Of a stretch of 64,000 nt of DNA, positions 1-11,180 are shown in pieces. The stretch is from contig VXCM01001425.1 in assembly GCA_014773175.1 (NCBI GenBank), positions 41,001 to 105,000 on the forward strand. Direction: 5' to 3'. The stretch is from Lucifuga dentata (taxonomy: Eukaryota; Chordata; Actinopteri; Ophidiiformes; Bythitidae). Both the position numbers and the translations under genes were made by a program. The notes beneath the pieces were generated by a model. The model did not search any database. It was given only the letters and a program-made list of their open reading frames with translations, and was not told the origin of the DNA. Position 1 is the first letter of the stretch; every line of letters begins with the position of its first letter.

Positions 1-676
1 AGGTCAGTATCTAATGCAAGCAAATCTAATATATTCCGCCATCGAAAAAAATAGGTTATTGTAGGTAGTTGAGACATCTAGGTAGTCAAAATGCTAGTGT
101 TATATAGCTTCTAACATCTGATCATTTAATAAGCATTTTCAAGAGGATTGTGATGTTTGTACACCTACATCAAAAAAGCCATAAGTCTCTTTTCTACGAT
201 TCCAATGTTAGATTCAAACTCATGGTCAACAATTATAGTTCTAGCAATAAGGGAGAAACAATAAAATTAATACATTTTACAAGCTATCCCCAGCTGAATC
301 TGAGATAGACAACAAATAGCTACAAACCAGAGCACACAGCTAGAAACAGCCACACACAAACAAGCACAGGGACCAGGCCAACTAATACACAGCGACTTTT
401 ACGAGGTATTAATTCAAATCAACATAAGTAAAGAAAAAACTCAAACGAGTGGATACTGTTAAAATTGTGCAATATGAAGGTAGTCGCATCAAACCGAAGC
501 CCAGCATGCTTTTTTTTTTTTTTTTTTTNTTTTTTTTTTTTTTTTTTACAAGACAAACAAGCCTAGTGGCTTATTATTTAGAACAATAAGACAATGAAGT
601 TTAAAAACAAGGTCCAGCAGAGTTAAGAGCTTTTCCACGTAAAGCTCACAGCCTCAATATTTTTTTTACGCTTCAG
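1..676. other. hoxa9 3' flank
   Basis: AT-rich sequence downstream of the hoxa9 stop codon (the gene is on the minus strand), presumably 3' UTR and the start of the next intergenic interval. No further homeobox or other coding exon is visible. The only obvious structure is the poly-T tract near 510-547. The 3' end of the hoxa9 transcript was not placed. Confidence 0.6.
510..547. repeat. Poly-T tract with single N
   Basis: About 37 T residues interrupted by one N at 529. The N is probably an unresolved homopolymer gap placeholder, so the true length is unknown. Confidence 0.9.
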
Positions 677-1810
677 TCACTCATCTTTCGGTGCGCCATC
701 TTTGTTAAACTTCTTCATCTTCATCCTGCGATTCTGGAACCAGATTTTAACCTGTCTCTCGGTGAGGTTTAACAGCCTCGCCACCTCATACCTACGGTCC
801 CTGGTCAGGTAGGTGTTAAAGAGGAACTCTTTCTCCAGCTCCAGGATCTGGTGTTTGGTGTACGGACAGCGCTTTTTTCTCGTGGCACTTGCGTGGAGCC
901 AGTTGGACACTGGATTATCTGGAAAGAGTGGGGTGCGACATTGGTGTGAGGCCTGGTGCTGACTGGCCAAATATTACAACATCACCCATAAGTGGTCTCA
1001 TACCAGATGACTAGCTCTGCAAAGGAGGCTACAAGATCCAAGGGAAACTTGCCCTCTAATTCTCTCTCGCTGCAAAAGGTTAACTAATATAGCAGAAGAG
1101 CTGAGGCATTAACAAGCCCCCATAAGGGAATGGCACGTTCAGAATGGCATCTATTCACACCCGCACCCCATCACTCACACATGCACCTCAACCCTCCCAG
1201 CTTTATGATGTATAAATAGCATGACAGAAATATAAAGGACCCAAGAGCAGAACTTACTTGGATCCAGGCCCGGTTTCTCTTCGGTCTCTCCATTCATGTC
1301 CCCTGCGTGACCGGATAGTGCGTCCTTTTCCACTGGTGATGCCGTAGCCACCGTGCCGTTGGCGTAATCAGAGAGTAGCAGCGCAGTGTGAGAGCCCGGC
1401 GGCGCACCGTCAGCTCGCGTGCCCAGACCCTCCGCTTTGATTCCATAGTGATGGGTCGCCGGTAATCCGGTCATGGGCAAGGAACCAGACATGGGCTCCA
1501 GTAACCATGACTGATAGCGGCCATCCGTATCTCCACCAACCGGGCCTTGGGGATGCCCATAGTGGTGATGATAAACAGAGGAGACGGTCCCTGGGAACTG
1601 AGCCGGGATGTGGCTCCATGACGGGCCAAATACGGGACCTTTGGACGGGAAGGTGCAAGCTCCAAGCTCCGTGTGGTCGCTGATGGAGGCGGGCTGTCTG
1701 GAGTGCTGGAGCCCAGCAGCGGAGGGGTATCTCGGCACGGAGAGCTCCTCGCTCTCGGGCAGAATGAGGGAATCGACGTAGTAACTAGTCAGTGTTCCGG
1801 ATGTCGACAT
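677..1810 (-). CDS. hoxa9: Homeobox protein Hox-A9, two exons
   Basis: Posterior AbdB-class transcription factor acting in the nucleus. Exon 1 is 1810-1258 (184 codons plus 1 nt, donor GTAAGT) and exon 2 is 918-677 (acceptor TTTCCAG, stop TGA). The phase-1 join restores an Asn-Asn-Pro junction and gives 264 aa. The N-terminus [14 protein letters not shown] is the Hox9 start. A TTG extension upstream (from 1819) is in frame but has no support. The PBC-contact motif NWLHA lies at about residues 190-194, directly before the homeodomain (about 197-256), which contains [11 protein letters not shown], the [20 protein letters not shown] helix typical of group 9, and [11 protein letters not shown]. 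It is the 3'-most gene of the window. mir-196 and hoxa10 lie upstream. Paralog group 9 is certain. The A cluster follows from linkage to hoxa11, hoxa13, evx1 and hibadh. Confidence 0.96.
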
Positions 1811-2021
1811 GGCAAACAATTATAATTTCACATGTACGCACTCATACAACAGATACATGCAACAGTAACGCGCACACACACCGCACACACACATGCACAC
1901 GCAGTAAACCCAGCCTCACAAAATAACAATGTGAAGAAATCAAGTAGCAACTTGGCCCCTCAGAGAACTACAGTGGACTAGTAATGGAGAGCCAGGCTGT
2001 CATGCCATTGGGTAGCAGACA

Positions 2022-2027
2022 CACGTG
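2022..2027. promoter_or_regulatory. CACGTG E-box upstream of hoxa9
   Basis: CACGTG lies about 210 bp upstream of the hoxa9 start codon and reads GATCACGTG on the gene strand. It is followed on the plus strand by ATCATAAAG, a possible AbdB/Cdx-type site. The same TCACGTG core occurs upstream of hoxa11 and hoxa13. Function is inferred from motif and position only. Confidence 0.35.
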
Positions 2028-2446
2028 ATCATAAAGGCTGAACAATAAAGGATAAATCAATCCCTTTGGTCATTAAATACTCACCCGCTCTCCTATAACA
2101 ACCTCTAGTTTGGAAGAAAAGAATTATCAGAAAAGACTAAGATTTGAAATCTGTAAATGGAAAAGCTATATGACTAATGGAGCAAAGTGTTTTGCAGTAA
2201 CTCTGCCAAACACTACTATTAAAATATCTGCTTGATTATCTAAAACGATACAGAATGTTTTTGGAGGGTTTATTTTACGAGCTACTTTATAGGACACATA
2301 AGCCCCCCAACCACTGAAACACGTTTTTTTTTTTTTTTAAGCAGCACCATATTAAAGAAATCTAACAGCACAAAGCGCAGACATGCTAAGTCTTTTCTAA
2401 GCAGGTCTGGTTCTGAAATTATTCATAACAGTTCCACAAATTTAAA

Positions 2447-2451
<5 letters not shown>

Positions 2452-2488
<37 letters not shown>
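2452..2488. repeat. (TA)n microsatellite
   Basis: Uninterrupted TA dinucleotide repeat, about 18 units. Confidence 0.95.
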
Positions 2489-2492
<4 letters not shown>

Positions 2493-4234
2493 TTGGCTGT
2501 AGAAATCTCCTAGCTCCGTTCATTTTCCTTTCTTTTTCTTCCCCGAACATTTACAATATTTTATAGGCAACATTAACAAGTCATACAAATTTCAAACTAA
2601 TACTTCGCACTCTTAATATTAGCCTAACATAGATTAAAATATGTTTTTAGTTCGACAATACTTAAGGTAATACATGAGAGTTATGTATATGCTAATTTAA
2701 GAATATTTGTTATAGAATCTTTTACTGATATGATCAAATATCGTGCTTTCGAAAGATATTTCATATTTTTGCTCTAAGCGCTAATAATTAATATAAAGTC
2801 ATATCTGTTTAAATAGGAAAATAACGGTGGTATATTTATATTTCCAGGAATTGTGATAATCAATTAAAACTAGTATGTTGCTGAAGTCATAGATATTATA
2901 TTTAGATTTCTTCAAACAGATAAATAAAAAGAAAAAAAATAGCCTACGAGTTTTCACCCGGTCTTATATTAGGTTTTTATTAACTGTTATTTTTACAGTA
3001 TAAAACAACTAATCTGTATAAAAGATAATGACTTTAAATTATTCCCAGTATTAATATTAATTGCATATACCTAATTATCTATTTTTCATGTTTGTATGGT
3101 ATAAAATAACTTGTACGCTGCAAAAAGAGACACAAAAAATAAAATTAAGTATCTAAAAAAAAAGAAAACAAACTGTGATCTATTTGTAGATTTGTACACA
3201 CAGTATTTGTACTGAAGCGAACCAGACACGACTACATTCGAACATTATTTTAGAAATAGCATATTGGATAGATGATCCGGGTTTCTCTTGCTCATCGGTT
3301 AACCCGTTTATTATTTGCAACGCCGTTATCACTTGTGTGTGCCTATACGTTAGTATTATCACTGCCGTTAACAAATTAACTCTAATGTCCGGTAGCATCT
3401 ACTTCTCCTAATGTTACATTTAAGTTGAGCTAAAGATATGCGCAGTGTTGTGTTTGTGGTCTCCTCCTTTTCACGAGTGCAAGTGGTGACAAGCAACACG
3501 ATATTAAAGTACATATTAAGTAAATGCAGTTCAAATTTGAGATTGTATAAAAACATAAAAATTAATACATAAAAAGTCAGTTCACGTGGCCAGTAACGCT
3601 ACTTTAATCTTAAAATGAATAACTTAACTTTAAATTAATTTAGAGTAGCTTGAATATTAAATTCTGAGCTAAGGCACAATTACGCACAATTATTCTGTTA
3701 TCCACACAAATTTAATACATTGTGCTAATAATCTAATGAGGCTTTGTCTATGTGCTGAACTGCAGCAAAACATAAATATAGCTTGAACTCATTATGAACT
3801 TAGACAAACGAGGTGACTATGTGCGTAAAAGCGCCTATGATCCCAAACCTAACCTCACCAATGCAAATCAGACCTGCAAGGCAGCAACCTTGAGTTCTCA
3901 CGCATTACGTTTCGTGTTTTATTTATTACCAGCATATAAACGGAGAGCTTGGACAACACCCCACAAGGCCACAGGCAATCCAAGACGAAGGAATTCTCTC
4001 CTCTGTTGTGACCATCGCATTTAGAGAAGGATTAGATGAGACAGGGCGAAGTGTAAAATATAATCACAATGTGCATTCTAGGCATTTCACCTTACTGGAG
4101 CATTATTTGCTAGACATCAAACAAGCTGAAGGGAAAGGAGCGGTTGTGCACTAAAAGTTAGAATAGACGAACACCTTCTGAACAGGAAAGACGCCACTGT
4201 GCCAATGGCTCTCCGGCTGTAAACCTAAATAAGG

Positions 4235-4500
4235 GTGTTTTTTTCACCCATTTTACCGCAGGGGCTATTCACTTCTTTTGCCTCTGCAGATAACAGCCTG
4301 TCTGGCGGATCTGAATGTCGCCATAAAGCCCTTCCCCTCCTTTTGTCTGAGCCACTATTGCGCAGCGGAAGCATCCGGTCTCATTGCCCACGGAGGTCGC
4401 TGTTGCCCCATTCACCTTCCCCTTCCCCTCCACTGCAGTGGTCGTAACCGAGGCCTTGTCTAGCGTGTCTGCGTCACGGAAAACACTCATCTTTTCCCTT
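4235..4500. promoter_or_regulatory. Candidate conserved regulatory block, hoxa9-hoxa10
   Basis: A GC-richer island in an AT-rich interval, about 300-500 bp upstream (on the gene strand) of the mir-196 hairpin. It contains GCCATAAAG at 4320-4328, matching the posterior Hox/Cdx CCATAAA type, plus pyrimidine-rich and CTGCAG segments. It could belong to the mir-196 or hoxa9 promoter region. This is inference from composition; no alignment was done. Confidence 0.3.
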
Positions 4501-4768
4501 AATCCCAAGTCTACGCATACTGCAGCTCAGCTTTTGATCAAATGAAATCCGGCACACATGCTTGCAAAGATTACTTGTAAGGACTCAAATCAAGTGCAAA
4601 ATACTAAAGAAAGGAGACAGACTCGGAATATACACAACAGCCAGCCATTCATCCCAATTTATCAGCCAGGAGAGATTGTGACATGGTTCCAAAGCAGGCC
4701 TACATTTCCAGAATTTCCACAAAAAAAAATCACATAATGTTTATGTCCCCGGGTTGCTTTCATTTCGA

Positions 4769-4855
4769 TGTGAGTAACTGGGGCAATTAAGACAGTTTCG
4801 TGTTGCAGAGTTATAAATGGATCCCAACAACATGAAACTACCTAAACCACTCACA
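4769..4855 (-). ncRNA. mir-196: mir-196 microRNA precursor (miR-196a type)
   Basis: The 22-nt mature 5p product maps to 4844-4823 on the minus strand. It begins UAGGUAGUUU (the miR-196 seed) and continues CAUGUUGUUGGG, which is the miR-196a form rather than the CCUGUUGUUGGG form of mammalian HOXA miR-196b. The 3' arm at about 4809-4786 carries CUGCAACACGAAACUG and pairs with it. The stem base is closed by TGTGAGT (4855-4849) with ACTCACA (4775-4769), leaving a loop near AUCCAUUUAUAACU. It lies between hoxa9 and hoxa10 on the Hox-coding strand, the expected position. miR-196 targets Hox8-group and other Hox mRNAs in vertebrates (established). Confidence 0.95.
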
Positions 4856-5323
4856 GTCGATCCGGGCCTCAAGTGAAACACAATCAGCCAATTCATAATG
4901 CAACCGTGATCGTAGGTTCCTTCATATCCAAAAATAGTATGTACTGTAAAAGTATAACTGTATTGTTCATACTAAACGCAGCAACAAGGCGCCATTAGAC
5001 AAATTCACAAAGATGAATGGACTTACCTGATCTTCGAAGTGTTAATCCCAGTTTTCCCAATTAAAGCAGACGGTATTGTTTTATCCATAATATATGTGTA
5101 CAGTGCGGATTTCTAGCTCTGAGCCCGGCCTCCTCTCCCTCTGAAAGGCTCTCCCACGACTGAAGCTGCTCTTAGAGGAGAGGGAGAAAGCTCATATACC
5201 AGCCAGTCATAAAACTCTACAATAGCCGACTGAGCATGCAGCTAGACGGCTTGGACGTTATAGCCTAATATCTTAATTATTTCCAGTGGTCATTAAATTA
5301 CTCTGCAGAAGCATTTCTTAGCT

Positions 5324-5406
<83 letters not shown>

Positions 5407-5407
5407 N

Positions 5408-5470
<63 letters not shown>

Positions 5471-6403
5471 TCTAATCTAAGAACCAGTACTACAGCCAGT
5501 GCAGTTCTTAGATTAAGTAAACATGAATACAAAACAAAGTGACTTTCTCCTCTTAACATACCCCATATATTTTCTGCATGATTTTTTTAATCTCTTCCAT
5601 ATTTTTACACATATAATCAATTTTACCAACAATGCAAAAATATAAGCATCTACTCCATAATGCGAGCTGATAATTTATTAAGCATTACACAAAAACACAA
5701 TGTCATATGTACATAGTAATATACAATAAAACATTCTTCCTTTACTTAGCACAAGTTCCTCAGATTTCGTGTAAATGTATTCAACGTGAAAAAGAGATTG
5801 CTGCTCAAGTCATATATTTAGCTCATACACAGAATAGGCCTATATGATCGTAGACTACATCTAATGACCCGTAGGTGAAATATTCTTCCTTTATGTTTTG
5901 GTGATACATGGGGTTTATAATGCCAGAGAGATCTAAATTACTAAAATGTAGGAAAGGGAATTTGCAATTGATTTCACTTAATAACTTAACATGCAGTTCC
6001 AATTAAAAATAATAGCTATATATGTTTTCATATTTGTTTCGCTCAGTTTTAAAACTGATTGTTTGCCAACGGTGGGGGTACGTAGACGTTTTAAGTCACG
6101 TCCCAAGGCATGACTGTGTTTTTTAAATTTGCATTCATTAGACTCCACTGACAACATCTATCCATCCGTACGACATAAGTGACACAAAGGACTGAAAGTA
6201 CAGAAACACAGCATCCGAAAACAGTGAGAACCCCTAACATGAACTTTTCCCCTTTTCTTTTCTTAGTAGCTCACAGAGAACGATGCACTGACAATAAGGC
6301 TGTAATGGAAAAACTTGTGAAATGAAATGAGTCATATTGTGGACAAAGTGGAGGTCACTGATTTCAGCAATTTCCATCTCTTTCAATGTAATCACCTCGT
6401 TCA
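4856..6403. other. mir-196-hoxa10 intergenic region
   Basis: Non-coding interval holding the long TA microsatellite at 5326-5466 and, closer to 6403, the hoxa10 3' UTR. A segment at about 4980-5270 is less AT-rich and may be regulatory. No coding exon was recognised. Confidence 0.6.
5326..5466. repeat. Long (TA)n microsatellite with N gap
   Basis: About 140 bp of pure TA repeat with a single N at 5407. The true length is probably longer and unresolved. Long TA tracts readily extrude as cruciforms. Confidence 0.95.
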
Positions 6404-6731
6404 TCACGAGAATCCGTAGTTGGAGGTGAGCTCTCGGATCCTGTTTTCTCGTGTCATTTTCTTAAGTTTCATCCTGCGGTTCTGGAACCAGATTTTGACC
6501 TGTCTGTCCGTCAAGTGGACACTTTTACTGATCTCTAGGCGGCGCTCTCGGGTAAGGTACATGTTGAAGAGGAACTCCTTCTCCAGCTCCAGTGTCTGAT
6601 GCTTGGTGTATGGACACCGTTTCTTCCGACCACTTTTTGCTGTCAGCCAGTTGGCATTGTTTTCACTTTTTGTATCCCCTAAAAAGAAAATGGCAGATAC
6701 ATGTTTTAGATGTGGCAAGGCGTACAACCAT

Positions 6732-6780
<49 letters not shown>

Positions 6781-6799
6781 CTCACACACACACACACAA

Positions 6800-6839
<40 letters not shown>

Positions 6840-8419
6840 TTGTGTGTGAATGAAGTGAGAGAGAAAGAGTGACAAAGGGACAGAGAGCATCTGGTTGTGT
6901 TTATACATATATTTGTATTCATAGATAGTAGTGAGTTAATTGCTATGCGTAAAATATGGACACTATGTTTTAAGACTTGTAGTTCAAATGTTCCAGTAAC
7001 TGAACATATTAACATTTCACATAACACTTTTTACCATTAGTCCAAAGAAAAGGGAAACATTATTTCAGAGTCAGTAAAAGTAACTAAGTGAAAGGATTAG
7101 AATTAGAATCTAATTAGAATTAGAGGATTAATGCGGAATAAGGCCTACGTTATATGCGACTTATTCGGTAATGCATTTTACGCAGTGGAAAAACAAAGAA
7201 AAAACATAACTTACAGACTAATAAAGACATTGTAAATTAATCTAAAATATTACTAAAATATTACACATTATAATATAGTAGCATTAGATAATTAATATAT
7301 ATTTGTCTATGCACTAATCCTCTGACAAAATGCTTCAGTTTTACTCAGTCAGCCCGTGTTATTCATGCACATAGCAATTTACCGCATCATTACATAAAAA
7401 TATAATATATATGCAATTCTTTACAATATATATGCAATTCACTTGTCACCACAGGTTAAAAATAAAACCTGACAGGTACCATTAAAAATCCTAGCTATAC
7501 CTGCACAGCACGCAAACAACACAGTCGTGCATGACCACACCTATCATGTTCCCAACTCACCTTTAGTGGCCTTTGATGGTCTCTGTTTGTCAAGATCTTC
7601 TGTCTCGTCAGCAGAGGAGGCTTCTGCCTCTGAGGACTCGTGTGTATCCTCGTTCCCAGACGCAGCGTGAGGCTGCAGGTCTGCGTTTCCCGAGCTCACG
7701 GGCTCCTCGGTGCTCCTGCCTTCCTGCGCCGTGGCTGGAGCAGAAGTCGGAGTTGGTGGCGTGTGGAAGCGAGCAGGAGCAGCGGGATGTAGGCCAAAAT
7801 GAGAATGGGAAGTGTTCGGTCGGGGGCCGTTGTTGTAAAGTTTATGAGAATGTGCGTGCGTCTGAGACAAGCGGAAGTAGCCCGGCACAGGCACTGAGCT
7901 CCCGCCACCGCCATCGGTAACTGTGCAAGAATTTGAGCCTGAGCCGCCTGTAGTTAACCTCGAATAAGTAAGATCTTCTGCGGTGGAGGCTTTAGGGCAC
8001 TTCGGCTGCTCATACAGACAGTAGGTGCTCTCTTCCTTAATGTTCTGCGGGAAGGAGCAGGGTGAGACCTGAGGACCTACCAGGTGTTCTTGATCCATTC
8101 GACATGACCTCTGAGCGTCCATCCACATCTCCATGCTGGACATATACGCGCCTGAAGCGGAAACTATGTTCTGAGGACCCACCTCGCCCCGCTTACCCAT
8201 ACCTGGGAAGTATCCATAGCTGTGTAGTCCATAAGGCACTTCAGTAGCGGTGCTATGAGGGACGCATACTGCGCTCCCGGTGTAGTGACCTCCGCCGCTC
8301 TCGCTGCGGCCACTGATCAGAGAATCCACTAAAAAGGCATTTCCTGACGGGCTGTCCGAACATGACATTATTGTGGTGTATTTTGGCGAAGGGAGAAGAT
8401 AGCCCTTTCTGGCTGACAT
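6404..8419 (-). CDS. hoxa10: Homeobox protein Hox-A10, two exons
   Basis: Posterior AbdB-class transcription factor. Exon 1 is 8419-7561 (286 codons plus 1 nt, donor GTGAGT) and exon 2 is 6678-6404 (acceptor TTTTTAG). The phase-1 join gives 377 aa. The start [12 protein letters not shown] followed by [19 protein letters not shown] matches the vertebrate Hox-A10 N-terminus, and [10 protein letters not shown] and [11 protein letters not shown] are further A10 signatures. NWLTAKSG at about 296-303 is the group-10 pre-homeodomain motif with the PBC-contact Trp. The homeodomain (about 303-362) contains [20 protein letters not shown] and [11 protein letters not shown], followed by the conserved tail RENRIRELT. 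The intron (7560-6679) contains a compound CT/CA/GA microsatellite about 55 bp from the acceptor. Zebrafish HoxAa lacks hoxa10, so its presence here is informative about lineage or ohnolog. Confidence 0.97.
6734..6838. repeat. Compound (CT)n(CA)n(GA)n microsatellite in hoxa10 intron
   Basis: About 39 bp of CT, about 41 bp of mostly CA and about 26 bp of GA in succession. The outer blocks are mutually complementary, so a transcript could fold into a long hairpin with a CA loop. It sits about 55 bp upstream (gene strand) of the hoxa10 exon 2 acceptor. Confidence 0.95.
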
Positions 8420-8638
8420 TTCTTGTGCAAAACATGCTGGATATGATTAGAGGCACCCCCCTCTCTGCCGTGCGGACTGTAAAACCAATGGAAAAGCTGA
8501 GAGGGAGGCAGTCCCTCCCACTCAGGAGCTACGTAGCAGCCGAAGCCATATCCATGATGGAGCTGAGGCAGAGAAAGGAGACAGCACAGCAATCAGTGTG
8601 TTCCTCACCTCGCCTTAATACCACCACCATTACCGCGA
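8420..8638 (-). promoter_or_regulatory. hoxa10 5' leader / proximal promoter
   Basis: Sequence directly upstream of the hoxa10 start. It contains an inverted CCAAT motif (CCATTGG on the gene strand, near 8489) and TACGTA near 8531. A short upstream ATG frame of about 8 codons lies at about 8554-8530. No TATA box was identified. The role is inferred from position. Confidence 0.4.
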
Positions 8639-8765
8639 AGAAGGGGCGAGGTCCAACAGGGTGCAAAGTTTAAAAATACATATTTATTAAAAAAAAAAAA
8701 CNAGAAGGGGCGAGGTCCAACAGGGTGCAAAGTTTAAAAATACATATTTATTAAAAAAAAAAAAC
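8639..8765. repeat. 63-bp direct duplication flanking an N (assembly artefact)
   Basis: Bases 8639-8701 are repeated exactly at 8703-8765 with a single N at 8702. Identity including a terminal poly-A run suggests overlapping contig ends joined without merging, not a biological tandem repeat. Confidence 0.85.
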
Positions 8766-10019
8766 AAAAACGCAACGGCGTATTAATATATTTCAGAGAA
8801 AGGCTGTGAAACATCAACTGTACAAATTACACAAAGACGAATAATTACAGCACGGATTTTCCCATTTCTCTACATGCAAATGAAATGTTACCACAGAGCT
8901 GAACAACAAATGCACAGTGAGAAGCCTCAGATACAAATAAACGTTTGACTTGAAATTAGGGAAAGAGTTACTGCGGTACAAAAAAAAAAAAAAAAAAAAT
9001 ACTAGTTCACATTAAGAACACACGGCCTTAAGGTGGCAAATCAGGTTTGAAAGTATAGGGTTGCTAAAAACCACCAACAAACACATAAAATAAGAAAGCC
9101 ATGGGATTTAGTGGTAATAAAGTACTTTTAACTGTAGGGAGGATTTGCCTTTGGCAAATGACATGGCAAAAGTCGTTTTATATGGTGCATCCTTTAGCCT
9201 CAAGACAGGGTAGTCTTTCCGCACTAAAGGAAAAAAGTGTTAAGACTAATGTTGGATGGACAGAAAAATTAATAGTACTTTTTTAAGATATTGTATTTTT
9301 ATTCTTATTATTTTCGTAGGGGCAGTTTTGAAATACAGCATCATTATATATTACATACTGTCATGTATACACAATGCTCTCATAATAACAATAGTAAATC
9401 AAACATATTTTATTGTAACTTAAGGGTTTGGACTAATATTAAATTATGTTAAATTTACGGACAAACATTACAAGGACCGTGCGTAAACAACGACAAACCA
9501 TCAGACTGTCACCAGTAAATGTAAGTTACGCGAGCAATACATTTATTTAAAAAGATACTGCTATGTGTGTGCAAATATATAACGAACACCGCTTTAAATA
9601 TTAAATTTTTAAAATGTAAGATATGAGTGTAAGGACATAACTTATTGAGAAGAGTTTCAGACTTTACAGCCTTTGTTAAATGTTGGTTCTATCTTGCTAT
9701 ATGTGCTATGTATAATTTATGCGCATTGCGCTGAAATTTTACATCTCACGTCAAAATATGAAAATTTATTTAATGCATCTGATGAAAATTAGAGCTTGTA
9801 TTGCTATCAGCTTTATTTCTGTGCTTTGTCTGACACATTAAGTGCACGGAAATGAAATCCGAAATACCGGAATCATCATTACGCACAACTTTAAAAGGTT
9901 AAACTTGCATGTAATTTCGTTCAAAATCTTTTAAATCGTACAGATCATTTTGTGTTATTTTAGCATTTGTCTGACTACCTTTTAAAATAGTAAATAATGT
10001 AAATTGTGTTCAGTTAACG
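8766..10019. other. hoxa10-hoxa11 interval, proximal part
   Basis: AT-rich non-coding sequence upstream of hoxa10. Poly-A stretches occur near 8980-9000. No gene recognised. Confidence 0.55.
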
Positions 10020-10320
10020 TAAGAATTTACTGGATTACCAAAATATCAATCAAGTCAGTGTTGTGAGGGAGAAGGTCCAAAGTGCCACAGGAAAGCAAAC
10101 ATAAAGCCTGCACATACAAGTCATCCTGCCGGTCCAATTTGAGGCAATAAGGACCACAATAAAACTCTCCCTCCATTTTGTAGTGTCCTTGGCCATGTGC
10201 ACTCTCCAGGTTGAAGTTAATCTCGGCCAGCTTTGCCATTACCAGGCCCAGGTGGCTGCGAGCCCTCTGGGTTTGTTTCTAGCCTGTTGTTCTCAAATGA
10301 GCAAATTTGGAAGAAATTCA
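10020..10320. promoter_or_regulatory. Candidate conserved element between hoxa10 and hoxa11
   Basis: A block of balanced composition in AT-rich surroundings. It contains TTGATTGATATTTTGG on the minus strand, a possible PBC/Hox composite site, and TTTATTG. The minus strand is open for 70 codons (10239-10027), starting MAKLAEINFNLESAHG. No splice sites or family signature accompany this frame, so regulatory constraint is the preferred reading. Conservation was not tested. Confidence 0.35.
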
Positions 10321-10719
10321 TAAATTAGGGACATTTGTTAGTGGCTGCCAGTCAATCTAGAGTATGTTATTAAAAGTATAGTCTGATTTGTTAAGCTCGT
10401 TCATGGACATTTGTCAATGTCTGCTCAAAATGGGCATTTCGTAAAGTTAAATCACTGCAAATTGGTTTAAGGTTACTCATATATAAAATACATTGACCTA
10501 ATTCAGAAAGATAACTATGTCATGTAGGATATTTATGAAGAAGGACATTTATAAAAAAAAATAAAGAATACATTTGCTGCAATGCGGATATTATGAAAAC
10601 AAGGGGTGCGGGACGTTTTTGTCTGTTTGGCAAATAAAAAAAAACTGAAATAGTTCTACTGCAATATTCACCTATAAAATACAAACTAACTGAAAGCAAT
10701 AAGTTCAAATCTTACGGAC
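10321..10719. other. AT-rich spacer
   Basis: Nothing recognisable; A-rich runs near 10553 and 10637 and no coding signal. Confidence 0.5.
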
Positions 10720-11180
10720 TGTTCCCCACAGTGGCCTGGCCCTTATGGGACATATGAGCCGCTAAGGAAACTAAATACATCAATTAATTATGTGTGCCCA
10801 GGATTAAATTGTTTTTGCCTGCACACTTCATGGTGTTGTAGGAGCCTATCTATATCTTTGTGTTACAGTTATTAATTGTAGCTATTAAATCTTCATTTTC
10901 ACAGCTGCCCGGCTATTATATCCTTAAAACAGTTTACTCTGACCACTGGCTTTGATCAGGCCCATATAATCGTGGCCGAAGAGGCCGTTTGAGCCGTATC
11001 ATGTTCGTCACGAGTGCAGTTATGAACAATAATGCGGCATTTTATTACATCCAGCGGAAGCATTTATTTTTCACGAGAGACAAAAGAGAAAGAGACCCGG
11101 TCCACGCATTAAGGTCCAGGACAGCCTTGGACTGACACCGAATAGCCTCACCACAGCTTTCTGTCAATTGCAGGAAGGAA
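10720..11180. promoter_or_regulatory. Candidate conserved element with posterior-Hox-type sites
   Basis: Complex sequence with CATCAATTAATTATG, AACAATAATGCGGC, TTTTATTACATCC and CATTTATTTTTCACGAG. Several TTTATTR-type motifs resemble sites bound by AbdB-class homeodomains. It lies upstream of hoxa10. This is inference from motif content only. Confidence 0.3.

Larger units (their letters stand above)
2028..4768. other. hoxa9-mir-196 intergenic region
   Basis: Mostly AT-rich non-coding sequence holding the TA repeat at 2452-2488. No coding exon was recognised; short open frames here lack splice context and family signatures. A GC-richer block at 4235-4500 has the look of a regulatory element and is listed separately. 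Confidence 0.6.

Noticed and set aside
1811..1819. N-terminal extension of hoxa9 from TTG
   Set aside because: Non-ATG start. The ATG at 1810 gives the family N-terminus exactly.
5293..5559. 88-codon frame of alternating Ile-Tyr
   Set aside because: Translation of a TA microsatellite.
6592..7027. Several Ser/Leu/Thr/His or Glu/Arg-rich frames
   Set aside because: Translation of the CT/CA/GA repeat and antisense of hoxa10 exon 2.
8530..8554. Short upstream ORF in the hoxa10 leader
   Set aside because: Eight codons, transcription start unknown and no evidence it lies in the mRNA; too weak to call.
7573..8673. Open frames on the plus strand and in other frames across hoxa10 exon 1
   Set aside because: Shadows of the GC-rich coding exon, with no independent signature.
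9024..9040. CCTTAAGGTGGCAA as a CTCF site
   Set aside because: The 3' half matches but the 5' CCA half is absent.
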